In this document: positions 16,205 to 23,949 of the stretch, in pieces
Layout: the number at the start of each line of letters is the position of its first letter
Numbering within the stretch: the stretch's first letter is position 1
Source of the DNA: Methylobacterium symbioticum
Lineage (GTDB): Bacteria; Pseudomonadota; Alphaproteobacteria; Rhizobiales; Beijerinckiaceae
Assembly (NCBI RefSeq): GCF_902141845.1
Contig: NZ_CABFPH010000039.1
Coordinates: 1-49,287, forward strand
Reading direction: 5' to 3'
DNA length: 49,287 nt
The notes under the pieces: generated by a model
What the model saw: only the letters and a program-made list of their open reading frames with translations
The model's database searches: none
Told to the model about the DNA's origin: nothing
Program-made: the position numbers and the translations under genes

Positions 16205-17181
16205 CAGGCGGCTCCCTTCGGAAGCTGGTGGCGCTGCCAATAGCCCTTCCACGCAGCGGACGGCGGGTGACGGAGGGAGGCGCCGGCAATCATGGCGTAC
16301 TGATCGCCGTTGCTGACGCGGCGGTAGTTCTCACGCCACGCCATCTCACGGGCATAGGAAACGAGGTAGGGACCGGCGATCCGGTGATAGACGCCCTTCT
16401 CGGCACGCCGCAGGCGGGCGAAGTAGCTCTCAGCCTGATTGGTGCAGGCTCCGCCGTCGCTGTACGCCTGCTGATGATTGATGCGGTGGGTGGTGAAAGT
16501 CTTATGCAGCCGGTCCCAGCCCTTCGCCTCATCGGCGTGAACGGTGCTGCCGGCGGCGACGCGAGCCTCAATCGTCTCGACCGACTCGGCCTCGGTGCGG
16601 AAGGCGAAGGTGAGTGTCTTCCCCTGCCGCTCGCGGATCACCACGACGACGCGACGCTTGCCCGTCTGGTTCTCTGCAAGCCGGCGGTCGCGGCGATCCG
16701 CCTTCATGTTCTCGGGGCGGACATGGCCGCCGAAGTAGGCGCCATCCACCTCGACCGTACCGGAAACAGTCGCCTCCGCCGTCTCGGCAGCGACAGCCTC
16801 GCGCAGCTTGTGCGCCATCACGAAGGCGGTGCGGTACTGGCAGTTGAGATCGCGAGAAAGCTGAAGGGCGCTGTGACCCTTCGCGCCGTTGGCGAAGATC
16901 GCGATGGCAAGCAGGTGGTCCCGGATCGGGAGCTTGCGGCTAGCGAAGATGGTCCCGCTGGTGGCGCTGTACTGATGGCGGCAGCCAGCGCACTTGAACA
17001 GCTTGCGGGTCGCGATGAAGGAGTGCTTCAGGCAACCGCAACGCGGGCAGAAGGGCTCGCCGTCCGTCTCGGCCCAGCGGATCGCCTTGAACGTTCCCCA
17101 AGCCTCATCGTCCGACATGCGGGCGACCTTCGCGAGGCTGAGAGAGCGGGCGGCCTTGCTGAGAAGAAAGTGCTGGGCCAC
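16204..17181 (-). CDS. IS1595-family transposase
   Basis: 325 residues from a GTG start. An N-terminal zinc ribbon (CPRCGCLKHS, then CAGCRHQY) precedes the DDE-type nuclease domain: VEVDGAYFGGH (first Asp), VHADEAKGWDRL (second Asp) and NQAESYFARLRRAEKGVYHR (third acidic region). This is the ISXO2/IS1595 transposase architecture. It should move the whole 4.9-kb element through the 35-bp inverted repeats, giving 8-bp duplications. The gene appears intact, without frameshift. Its ribosome site GAGG is the 3' arm of a perfect hairpin at 17189-17209. Confidence 0.95.
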   Translation of the reverse strand: MAQHFLLSKAARSLSLAKVARMSDDEAWGTFKAIRWAETDGEPFCPRCGCLKHSFIATRKLFKCAGCRHQYSATSGTIFASRKLPIRDHLLAIAIFANGAKGHSALQLSRDLNCQYRTAFVMAHKLREAVAAETAEATVSGTVEVDGAYFGGHVRPENMKADRRDRRLAENQTGKRRVVVVIRERQGKTLTFAFRTEAESVETIEARVAAGSTVHADEAKGWDRLHKTFTTHRINHQQAYSDGGACTNQAESYFARLRRAEKGVYHRIAGPYLVSYAREMAWRENYRRVSNGDQYAMIAGASLRHPPSAAWKGYWQRHQLPKGAA

Positions 17182-17188
17182 GGAAGCG

Positions 17189-17209
17189 CCTCAACGTTTT
17201 GCGTTGAGG
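17189..17209 (-). promoter_or_regulatory. Hairpin sequestering the transposase ribosome binding site
   Basis: An 8-bp perfect stem (CCTCAACG / CGTTGAGG) with a 5-base loop lies 7 bases before the transposase GTG. In the leftward mRNA the 3' arm ends in GAGG, the only Shine-Dalgarno-like sequence. The native promoter (17213-17241) should start near 17206, inside the 5' arm, so only read-through transcripts carry the whole hairpin. IS10 and IS50 use such a device to block translation from outside transcripts. Confidence 0.55.
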
Positions 17210-17212
17210 TGG

Positions 17213-17241
17213 ATGCTATGCGCTAATTCCGAGCACGTCAA
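17213..17241 (-). promoter_or_regulatory. Sigma-70-type promoter for the transposase
   Basis: On the minus strand TTGACG (17241-17236), 17 bases, TAGCAT (17218-17213). Both hexamers and the spacing are close to consensus, and the promoter points at the transposase gene. Confidence 0.6.
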
Positions 17242-17295
17242 CGTTTTTAATCGCCCTTGACGCAAAAGCCTGCGCTCGCTACTTCTCACTGCACG

Positions 17296-17553
17296 ATGAG
17301 CCCTGAGCAATGCCGCGCCGCACGAGGATGGTTGGATTGGCCGCAGCAAGAGCTGGCCAAGCGATCAAACGTGGGCCTGAGCACGATCAGGCAATTTGAA
17401 AACGGCATACGCACGCCCATCGCCAACAACCTGTCGGCGATGAGACGTGCTTTTGAGGAGGCCGGCATCACCCTCATGGATGAGCCGGCCGGTATTGCCT
17501 ATGCGGGGACGGGTGCGGCCTCGGACAGAAACGGCACCGGCACGGCTCCGTAG
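17296..17553 (+). CDS. XRE-like helix-turn-helix regulator
   Basis: 85 residues from ATG 17296 (MSPEQCRAARGWLDWPQQEL). A Cro/XRE-type HTH fills residues 1-60: RAARGWLDWPQQELAKRSNV, then GLSTIRQFENGIRTPIANNL and MRRAFEEAGI. It is transcribed away from the transposase and shares a 115-base control region containing repeated TCAACGTTTT motifs. The likely role is to repress the element's own promoters. A TTG start at 17257 would add 13 residues but overlaps a TTGACG promoter-like hexamer. The last 55 bases overlap the opposite small HTH gene. Confidence 0.72.
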   Translation: MSPEQCRAARGWLDWPQQELAKRSNVGLSTIRQFENGIRTPIANNLSAMRRAFEEAGITLMDEPAGIAYAGTGAASDRNGTGTAP

Positions 17554-17696
17554 TGGGAGAGGCCGCGCACGATCTTGGACACCGTGCCGCCGTTCACGCA
17601 GAAGTAGTGGGAAGCCTTGCCCTGGCTCCATCCGAGAACAAGCACGGCATGGAGGATGTGGCAGGCGGTCTGACGATCACAGGGAAACTCAGCCAT
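17499..17696 (-). CDS. Small helix-turn-helix protein
   Basis: 65 residues. The middle (LGWSQGKASHYFCVNGGTVS then KIVRGLSHYG) reads as a resolvase- or sigma-like HTH: a helix, the turn CVNGG and a recognition helix. The complementary frame (17553-17813) lacks any such pattern. It lies inside the transposon between two other putative DNA-binding proteins. I do not recognise a named family; the C-terminal 15 residues are antisense to the XRE-like gene and may not be conserved. Confidence 0.55.
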   Translation of the reverse strand: MAEFPCDRQTACHILHAVLVLGWSQGKASHYFCVNGGTVSKIVRGLSHYGAVPVPFLSEAAPVPA

Positions 17697-17833
17697 GACG
17701 GCTCCTTTACGCTGTACAAGCGAAATGAAGGGGCCGGCTTGAACGAGGCGCCCAAAGATGCGACTCTAAGGCGGTGGGGCCGTCGCTCTTCGCTCTCTGT
17801 CCAAGCCGGGTAGAGATTGAGGTTGATGGTTCT

Positions 17834-17867
17834 GGTTCAGGCCGGTGCGCTAACACCGGCCTGAACC
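17834..17867. terminator. Perfect 14-bp hairpin inside the transposon
   Basis: GGTTCAGGCCGGTG (17834-17847) pairs perfectly with CACCGGCCTGAACC (17854-17867) around the loop CGCTAA. It lies just beyond the end of the leftward group 18500-17869 and would act as its terminator, although no T-tract follows. Confidence 0.55.
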
Positions 17868-17868
17868 G

Positions 17869-17901
17869 TCAGGCTCTTCTGAGCTTATGGTTGCCGACCA
17901 T
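17869..17901 (-). CDS. Possible 10-residue micro-ORF with strong ribosome site
   Basis: ATG 17901 is preceded by GAAGGAG at a 6-base gap, the best ribosome binding site in the transposon. The frame reads MVGNHKLRRA and stops next to the 14-bp hairpin. It lies 50 bases beyond the stop of the 17952-18500 gene. It could be a real micro-peptide, a remnant of a longer gene, or chance. Confidence 0.25.
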   Translation of the reverse strand: MVGNHKLRRA

Positions 17902-17951
17902 GACGTTCTCCTTCGTTAGCGCCGGCTAGGACGCGGGGTGGAACAGGTAGC

Positions 17952-18500
17952 TCAATCGAACACGCCGCGAGGCGGATTGATTGGGCCGGCATCTGAGCCG
18001 TCCGATGCAGGATCGTCGGACGGCTCATTCTCTTTCCGATCTGATGCCAAGCGCCCGCGTGCTCGGCCATGCATAACCTCTCGGCCATAATCGGTGAGAG
18101 TCCAGATCGTATTACCCAGATCGACTTCGCCATCTCGACGCATCCGGCTCAACTGTGGGCTGAAACTGGTTCGGTCGAGGTTACCGTCGAAGAAATCGCG
18201 TGAAACCAGCGCGTGAAGATCAGAAGAAGTTAAGCCATCCAAGTGGACGTTCAAAACCATCCGTATCCCTTGTTTGATGGTAGTCTCGCCATGCGCACGC
18301 GAATGTTCAGAAATATAAGTTAGATCCATGCCAATTGCTTCAGCTGCCGAACGCATCTCGGACAACTGAGGTTCTATTGTGCTGATGTCGTGCTCAATAG
18401 TGCGAAGTTCTTCGACGAGCTGATCGCGCCGAGCATGCAAGGGCAGAAGCTCCCCTTCAAGCTCCTTCCAGCGCTGCCGGATGAACCTACGCAAATCCAC
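17952..18500 (-). CDS. Coiled-coil/winged-helix protein near the right transposon end
   Basis: 182 residues from GTG 18500, chosen because AGGGGAG lies 7 bases upstream; an ATG at 18563 would add 21 residues and lacks a site. The N-terminal part is a long charged helix pair (RQRWKELEGELLPLHARRDQ, then LRTIEHDISTIEPQLSEMRS). The middle is winged-helix-like (LTSSDLHALVSRDFF, then LSRMRRDGEVDLGNTIWTLT). The tail is disordered and acidic. The layout, a coiled coil followed by a winged helix, parallels the protein coupled to the transposase. No known function; a second accessory or regulatory DNA-binding protein is plausible. Confidence 0.62.
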   Translation of the reverse strand: MDLRRFIRQRWKELEGELLPLHARRDQLVEELRTIEHDISTIEPQLSEMRSAAEAIGMDLTYISEHSRAHGETTIKQGIRMVLNVHLDGLTSSDLHALVSRDFFDGNLDRTSFSPQLSRMRRDGEVDLGNTIWTLTDYGREVMHGRARGRLASDRKENEPSDDPASDGSDAGPINPPRGVFD

Positions 18501-18715
18501 GTCCAGTCTCCCCTGAGGGGTAGCGACCCGCCGTTTATAGATCAGGCAATTTGCGTAAGGCAAGGCACTTTTGTCGGTCTATGCACGGATAATCCGGACC
18601 TGACAACGGTGGTGTTGCGATCTTCAAAGATTGCAAGATCCGGCAAGAACGTCCGCAAGAGCGGACACAAGAGGCAAGGCAAGCGCGACCGACAAGAGCG
18701 GCCGACAAGCGCACC

Positions 18716-18750
18716 TCAACGCTTTTGGGTGAGGTTGCTGCATAATACCG
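18716..18750. repeat. Right terminal inverted repeat (35 bp)
   Basis: Ends TTGCTGCATAATACCG and is the exact reverse complement of 13889-13923. Its inner end contains TCAACGCTTTT, related to the TCAACGTTTT motifs in the transposase control region. Confidence 0.95.
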
Positions 18751-18758
18751 GATAGTCG
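18751..18758. repeat. Target-site duplication, right copy
   Basis: GATAGTCG, identical to 13881-13888. Confidence 0.93.
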
Positions 18759-19603
18759 AGCCGGGCGAGCGCGGCGACGATCCTGCCGACGACCGCCGCC
18801 TCGCGGTAGAGGGCGACCAGCACCGTATAGGTCGGCAGCGCGCGCTCGGGCAGTGGCGGCACCTCCGGAGCGGGCGCCCCGGAGAAGAGCGCCGCGATCC
18901 GGAAGGCCATCATCGCCAGGAGGATCGTCTGCGCCAGCACCGTGGCGGCGACGGCGAGAGAGGGGGGCAGGGCGGCGAACAGACAGAGAAGCGTGATCAG
19001 CACGAGGCCGAGGATCAGGAGGGGCCGGCGCGGGGATTCCCGCCCGAACGCCCATTCCGGGGCGCGCCGCTCCAGGGCATCGGCGGCGTAGGCCGCGATC
19101 TCCGGGCCGCGCGCCGCGAACACCGCCTCGCGCAGGTGGGTCGGGGTCGTGATGGCCGGGCCGCCCGCCGCTCTCGCGCCGGCCAGAAGCTCGGCGATCT
19201 GGCGGCCGCGCGGCGCCATCACGCAGGGCGCGACCGCGCCGGTCATCAGCGGTGCCAGACCGGCCGCGAGGCTGTCCGGAAAGCGCAGGCCCGGGCCGAA
19301 GGGGATCGGCCCGTCGAGGAAGGGGGCGCCAAGGGCGCGTGCGAGCGCCCGGTAGAACGGCTCCTCGGCCATCAGCCCGGCCTGGAGGAGGGCGGTCGCG
19401 GCATCGGTCCCCGCGGCCCGGCCGAGGGCGGCGGCCTGCCCCAGGAGCGCCACCGGCACGCCCTCGCGCAGGAGGAAGGCGATCTCGGCCGGCAGCGCGG
19501 TCGCCGCAGAGGCGGGCCGGAGCGGCAGGAACGACAGCGGAGCGCTCCCGTCGGCGCCCGAACGTGCTAAGAGACGGTACGGGCGCCGCCACCGTCTCCG
19601 CAT
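18751..19603 (-). pseudogene. Membrane glycosyltransferase family 2, N-terminal fragment (gene split by transposon)
   Basis: The 5' part of the gene continued at 12751-13888. Residues about 35-110 resemble the MshEN/GspE N-terminal domain (LQAGLMAEEPFYRALARALG and neighbours). Two membrane helices follow (LLILGLVLITLLCLFAALPP; VLAQTILLAMMAFRIAALFS), then the start of the GT-A fold (YTVLVALYREAAVVGRIVAA). The frame is cut after ARLDYP and now runs into the inverted repeat, adding VLCSNLTQKR. The start may be ATG 19603 or TTG 19633. The upstream solute-binding gene starts only 42 bases away on the other strand, so both share one short control region. Confidence 0.88.
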
Positions 19604-19645
19604 CAGCGGATACCGATACTGTTCTCGCGTCAAGATCCGCCAGGC

Positions 19646-20503
19646 ATGACTTCAACCAGCAGATTCCTCATCGCGGCTCTGCTGCTCTTGGCCGGGCCAT
19701 CTCAAATGGTTCGCGCTGAACCACCGGCAGTTGCATCCGTTCGTATTCCAAACTTCTGGAATCCGCGCGCCCGCGGCGAGCGGGTGGAGGCGCCCCAGAC
19801 CGGCCGCGCCGTCCGCTTCCTCACCGACGACGAGTTCCCGCCGCTGCATTTCGCGGGGCCGGACGGCAACCCGACCGGCTTTTCGGTGGAGCTCGCCCGC
19901 GCAGTCTGCGAGCGCCTCGCCATTGCCTGCACGGTGCAGGCCCGGCGCTTCGACACCCTGCTCGACGCCCTCGGTCAGCAGCAGGGCGACGTAGTCGCCG
20001 CCGCGATCCCGCTGACTCCGGCCCTGCGCCAGAAGTTCCTGGCGACGCGCCCCTATTTCCGCTGGCCGGCCCGCTTCGCCGCCCGCAGCGACCGCGGCCT
20101 GCCCGAGCCCTCGGTCCCCGCGCTCGCCGGCAAGACTGTGGGCGTCGTGGCGGGCAGCGCGCACGCGGCCTACCTGAAGGCCGTCTTCCCGAAGGCGGTC
20201 GCCAAGGAATTCACGGACGTCGGCGCTGCCGAGGGCGCGCTCAAGCGGGGCGAGACCGACTATCTGTTCGCGGACGGGCTCAACCTCGCCCTCTGGGTCG
20301 GCGGCGCCGAATCGGGCCAGTGCTGCGCGATGACCGGCGGCGACTACCTGGAGAACCGCTATTTCGGCGAGGGCATCGGCTTCGTCACGCGGCCGGAGGA
20401 CGCAGCCCTTGCCCGCGCCCTGGACGATGCCCTGCAGCGGGTCTGGGACGACGGCAAATACGCGGAGCTGTATCTGCGGTTCTTTCCCGTCAGCCCGTTC
20501 TGA
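19646..20503 (+). CDS. Periplasmic solute-binding protein, family 3
   Basis: 285 residues. A clear signal peptide (FLIAALLLLAGPSQMVRA, cut before EPPA) is followed by the SBP_bac_3 pattern: VRFLTDDEFPPLHFAGPDGN, PTGFSVELARAVCERLAIAC, then GKTVGVVAGSAHAAYLKAVF and the C-terminal DALQRVWDDGKYAELYLRFF. Such proteins bind amino acids or other small polar solutes and deliver them to an ABC permease or act as sensors. No permease genes are adjacent. The solute cannot be predicted. It diverges from the interrupted glycosyltransferase gene. Confidence 0.88.
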   Translation: MTSTSRFLIAALLLLAGPSQMVRAEPPAVASVRIPNFWNPRARGERVEAPQTGRAVRFLTDDEFPPLHFAGPDGNPTGFSVELARAVCERLAIACTVQARRFDTLLDALGQQQGDVVAAAIPLTPALRQKFLATRPYFRWPARFAARSDRGLPEPSVPALAGKTVGVVAGSAHAAYLKAVFPKAVAKEFTDVGAAEGALKRGETDYLFADGLNLALWVGGAESGQCCAMTGGDYLENRYFGEGIGFVTRPEDAALARALDDALQRVWDDGKYAELYLRFFPVSPF

Positions 20504-20638
20504 CGGGGCCAAGCCATGCGGCGCGCGGGAACCTTGGGGCACCCGCGCTCGCGTTGACCCTCCCGGCCGCTCTCCATAGTTAGGGACGCTTCCAGACCCG
20601 ACAGGCGACCCGCGTCGCCGGAATTCCAGCGTGCCGCC

Positions 20639-22333
20639 ATGTCCGCCCCGCTCCACCTCGACCCCGACCTGATCGAGGCCGCCGCCCACGCCGCCGCCTG
20701 GCCCTTCGAGGAGGCGCGCAAGCTCGTCGCCCGGCTGGAGCGCAAGCCCAAGGAAGAGGTGCTGTTCGAGACCGGCTACGGCCCGTCCGGCCTGCCGCAT
20801 ATCGGCACCTTCGGCGAGGTGGCGCGCACCTCGATGGTGCGTCATGCCTTCCGCGTGCTGACGAAGGACGCGGTGCCGACCCGGCTGATCGCCTTCTCCG
20901 ACGATCTCGACGGCCTGCGCAAGGTGCCGGACAACGTCCCGAACCGCGAGATGCTGCGCGACGCGCTCAACCTGCCGCTGACCAAGGTGCCCGATCCGTT
21001 CGGCACCCATGACAGCTTCGGCGCGCACAACAATGCGGAGCTGCGCCGCTTCCTCGACGCCTTCGGCTTCGACTACGAGTTCCGCTCGGCGACCGAATGC
21101 TACCGCTCGGGCGTGTTCGACGCGACGCTGCTGCTGGTGGCCGAGCGCTACCAGGCCGTGATGGACATCATGCTGCCCTCGCTGCGCGCCGAGCGGTCGG
21201 CGAGCTACTCGCCCTTCCTGCCGATCCACCCGGTGACCGGCCACGTCATGCAGGTACCGATCGACGAGGTCCGGCCCGCCAAGGGCACGCTCGTCTGGCG
21301 CGATCCCGTCACGGGCGAGGCCTACGAGACGCCGGTGACCGGCGGCCACGCCAAGCTGCAATGGAAGCCCGACTGGGCCATGCGCTGGGTCGCCCTGGGC
21401 GTGGACTATGAGATGGCCGGCAAGGACCTGATCGACTCGGTCAAGCTCTCGGGCCAGATCGCCCGCGCGCTCGGCGCCGAGCCGCCGGAGGGCTTCAACT
21501 ACGAGCTGTTCCTCGACGAGAAGGGCCAGAAGATCTCGAAGTCGAAGGGCAACGGCCTGACCATCGACGAGTGGCTCGCCTACGGCACGCCGGATTCGCT
21601 CGCGCTGTTCATGTACAACAAGCCGCGCGAGGCCAAGCGCCTGTTCTTCGACGTGATCCCGCGCCACGTCGACGAGTATCTCAACTTCCTCGACCGCTAC
21701 CCGAAGCAGGACGCGAAGCTCCGCCTCGGCAACCCGGTCTGGCACCTGCATGCGGGCACGCCGCCGGCTCCGGAGACGGTGGAGGGCGGCTCGGTCAACT
21801 TCGCGATGCTCCTGAACCTCGCGGCGGTCGCCAATACCGAGGAGAAGGGCGTGCTCTGGGGCTTCATCCGCCGCTACGCGCCGGGCACGGGGCCGGAGAC
21901 GCATCCCTATCTCGACCGGCTGGTGGGACATGCGCTGGCCTATTTCCGGGACTTCGTGCGCCCGGCCAAGAGCTACCGGGAGCCGACGCCGGAGGAGCGC
22001 GCGGCGCTGGAGGACCTCTCGGCGACCCTCGCCGACCAGGCCGGCTCGACCGATCCGGAGGCGCTGCAGGCCGTGGTCTACGAGGTCGGGCGGCGCCACT
22101 TCCCCGACCTCTCGGGCAAGGCCAAGAGCCCGGACGGGCGGCCCGGCGTGTCGCAGGCGTGGTTCACCACGATCTACAACGTGCTGTTCGGCGAAGCGCG
22201 CGGGCCCCGCTTCGGCTCCTTCATCGCCCTCTACGGCGTCGCGGAGACGCGGGCCCTCATCGCCGAGGCGCTCTCGGGCGCCCTCATCGCGGGGCACGCG
22301 GCCTTCACCGCGTCGCGCAAGGCTGCGGAATAG
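20639..22333 (+). CDS. lysS: Lysyl-tRNA synthetase, class I
   Basis: 564 residues. The class I signatures are [20 protein letters not shown] (HIGH motif written HIGT) near residue 50 and [10 protein letters not shown] (KMSKS) near residue 300. The lysine-specific segments [20 protein letters not shown] and [20 protein letters not shown] identify the class I LysRS found in archaea and in alphaproteobacteria. It charges tRNA-Lys with lysine. The ATG start gives a normal N-terminus. No class II LysRS is seen in the window. Confidence 0.95.
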   Translation: MSAPLHLDPDLIEAAAHAAAWPFEEARKLVARLERKPKEEVLFETGYGPSGLPHIGTFGEVARTSMVRHAFRVLTKDAVPTRLIAFSDDLDGLRKVPDNVPNREMLRDALNLPLTKVPDPFGTHDSFGAHNNAELRRFLDAFGFDYEFRSATECYRSGVFDATLLLVAERYQAVMDIMLPSLRAERSASYSPFLPIHPVTGHVMQVPIDEVRPAKGTLVWRDPVTGEAYETPVTGGHAKLQWKPDWAMRWVALGVDYEMAGKDLIDSVKLSGQIARALGAEPPEGFNYELFLDEKGQKISKSKGNGLTIDEWLAYGTPDSLALFMYNKPREAKRLFFDVIPRHVDEYLNFLDRYPKQDAKLRLGNPVWHLHAGTPPAPETVEGGSVNFAMLLNLAAVANTEEKGVLWGFIRRYAPGTGPETHPYLDRLVGHALAYFRDFVRPAKSYREPTPEERAALEDLSATLADQAGSTDPEALQAVVYEVGRRHFPDLSGKAKSPDGRPGVSQAWFTTIYNVLFGEARGPRFGSFIALYGVAETRALIAEALSGALIAGHAAFTASRKAAE

Positions 22334-22370
22334 GGCAGGGCCTTCGAGACGGGATCGACCCGTCGCCGGG

Positions 22371-22395
22371 GTGCCGGGGCAGGGTCCCGGCGCAC
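22371..22395. terminator. GC-rich hairpin between convergent genes
   Basis: GTGCCGGG (22371-22378) pairs with CCCGGCGCAC (22386-22395) with one bulged G, just before the end of the opposite phosphatase gene. No T-tract. Confidence 0.35.
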
Positions 22396-22400
22396 GCGCC

Positions 22401-23081
22401 CTATTCGCGCTTGATCACCCGGTCGACCACGAGATCGGACCAGAAGCCGGGACGGAAGTCGCGCTTCAGCGCCTCCGGGTCGTAGACGGTCTCGACCCAG
22501 GTGAGGAAGTCGAGGCCCTTCGCCTCGCCCTCGACGAGGTAGCGGGCGAAGAAGGCATCGAGGATGCCGGTCTTGGCGAAGCGGAAATGCCCGTAGCGGG
22601 CCGAGAGCTGGCGCGCCGCCTCACGCACCGGACGGCCCTCGTGCAGGATCAGGTAGAGCGCGGCGGCAAGGCCCGCCCGGTCCGCCCCCGACTTGCAATG
22701 CATCACCGCCGGGTACTCGATGCTGGCGAAGACGTCGCGCGCGGCGAGCAGGGTCTCCTTGGCCGGCGCCTCGCGCGAGCGCAGCACGAACTCGACGAGC
22801 GTGAGGCCATGGCGCTCGCAAGCCTCGCGCTGCAGCGGCCAGGAGCCGTGCTCGCGCCCGCCGCGGAGCGAAATCACCGTGCGCACGCCTTCCCGCCGGA
22901 AGCGGGCGAGCTGGTGCGGGCCGGGCTGGGCCGAGCGCCACAGCTCGCCCGCGCCCACACGGTGGCGGTTGAGATAGGCGAGGCGGAACACCCCGTGGTC
23001 GAGGAACAGCATGTTCGCCCAGGCCATCAGGCGCGCGCCGGGGCCTGCGATCGGCCGCTCGAAGCGGGCGATGCGGGCCAT
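22401..23081 (-). CDS. Tyrosine/dual-specificity protein phosphatase-like protein
   Basis: 226 residues. The phosphatase loop CX5R is visible as VMHCKSGADRAG, with the general-acid region and a conserved hydrophobic core (GVRTVISLRGGREHGSWPLQ). The motif order matches bacterial atypical dual-specificity phosphatases. No signal peptide, so it is cytoplasmic. The ATG at 23081 is preferred; a TTG 16 codons upstream (FNRFLKPETRYARR) would extend it and could be the true start. It is convergent with lysS and divergent from the GNAT gene. Substrate unknown. Confidence 0.82.
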   Translation of the reverse strand: MARIARFERPIAGPGARLMAWANMLFLDHGVFRLAYLNRHRVGAGELWRSAQPGPHQLARFRREGVRTVISLRGGREHGSWPLQREACERHGLTLVEFVLRSREAPAKETLLAARDVFASIEYPAVMHCKSGADRAGLAAALYLILHEGRPVREAARQLSARYGHFRFAKTGILDAFFARYLVEGEAKGLDFLTWVETVYDPEALKRDFRPGFWSDLVVDRVIKRE

Positions 23082-23309
23082 GCGCCGGGCATAGCGCGTC
23101 TCGGGCTTGAGGAAGCGGTTGAACAACGCGAAGGCTCTGCACCAGTCCGGGCGGGGAACCGCCTCTATCAGCCGGGAGGGAGCGCGGCAATTTCGGCATC
23201 GGGCTTGCCTTGTCTTTGCCGGGATCGAGACTGAACCTTGCGGCCCGCGGCGCCGTTGTTCGCCGGCAGCATCCACGCGAGCGGCATCCACGCGAAAAGG
23301 GGACCGGCC

Positions 23310-23816
23310 ATGAGCACGCGCACCACGAGCATCCGCCGGGCCCGCGATGGCGATGTCGGGAGCCTGTCGCAGGTGTTCGATGCGGCGTGGCGCGAGGCCT
23401 ATCGTGGCATCATCCCGGGGGTGGCCCTGGAGCGGATGATCGTCCAGCGCGACCGGGCCTGGTGGCGCGGCGCCCTGCGCCGGGGCCGGCCGGTCGCCGT
23501 GGTGGAGACGGGCGACGCGGTGGTGGGCTACGCGACCTACGGCCGCGCCCGCAGCCGCAGCATCGGTACCGAGGGCGAGGTCGACGAACTCTATCTGCTG
23601 CCGGAATACCAGGGTCTTGGCCTCGGCCGGCGCCTGTTCCGCGCGGTGCGCAACGACCTCGGCGACCACGGCCTGACCCGGGTCGGTGCCTGGGCGTTGG
23701 AGGACAACCACCGGGCCGCGGCCTTCTATGAGAGCCTCGGCGGCCGGGCCGGGCCGCGCGTCCTCGACCGGGTGGGCGGCATTCCCCTGGCGAAGGTCGG
23801 CTACCTCTTCGCCTGA
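23310..23816 (+). CDS. GNAT family N-acetyltransferase
   Basis: 168 residues. The GNAT core is complete: IRRARDGDVGSLSQVFDAAW (strand 1/helix 1), VVGYATYGRAR, VDELYLLPEYQGLGLGRRLF (acetyl-CoA loop Q/RxxGxG/A) and LEDNHRAAAFYESLGGR. The start follows AAAGGGGA by 8 bases. It transfers acetyl groups from acetyl-CoA to an unknown amine. The gene stands alone between the phosphatase and ppa. Confidence 0.9.
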   Translation: MSTRTTSIRRARDGDVGSLSQVFDAAWREAYRGIIPGVALERMIVQRDRAWWRGALRRGRPVAVVETGDAVVGYATYGRARSRSIGTEGEVDELYLLPEYQGLGLGRRLFRAVRNDLGDHGLTRVGAWALEDNHRAAAFYESLGGRAGPRVLDRVGGIPLAKVGYLFA

Positions 23817-23833
23817 CGGGCCGGCGCTGTGCT

Positions 23834-23864
23834 GACGCTCCTGCGCGATCGTCGCGGGAGCGTC
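23834..23864. terminator. Hairpin after the GNAT gene
   Basis: GACGCTCC (23834-23841) pairs with GGAGCGTC (23857-23864), with a further GCG/CGC inside the loop. CTTATC follows. It is probably a Rho-independent terminator with a poor T-tract. Confidence 0.5.
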
Positions 23865-23949
23865 CTTATCGGCAATTTGATATTCATCGTGTCGGCTTTA
23901 CAGAGGGCCCCGAAGGGCCTGCCCGACGGCGGGCCGGGAGACGACACCC

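Larger units (their letters stand above)
13889..18750. mobile_element. IS1595-family transposon with metallopeptidase-cyclase cargo
   Basis: A 4,862-bp element bounded by perfect 35-bp inverted repeats (13889-13923 and 18716-18750) and an 8-bp target duplication. The order is: left repeat; metallopeptidase and cyclase-like gene (rightward, visibly poorer in G+C than the rest of the window); coiled-coil/winged-helix protein and IS1595 transposase (leftward); HTH protein (rightward); small HTH protein, micro-ORF and a second coiled-coil/winged-helix protein (leftward); right repeat. It sits inside a glycosyltransferase gene whose frame is exactly restored by excision, so insertion is recent. 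IS1595 members carrying passenger genes are known; this particular cargo is one I do not recognise. Confidence 0.95.

Noticed and set aside
17553..17813. 86-codon rightward frame inside the transposon
   Set aside because: It is antisense to the small HTH gene 17499-17696, which has a convincing HTH pattern; this frame has none.
18624..19655. 343-codon minus-strand frame over the glycosyltransferase N-terminal fragment
   Set aside because: It is out of frame with the GT2 sequence, and its translation is Arg/Pro-rich without domains.
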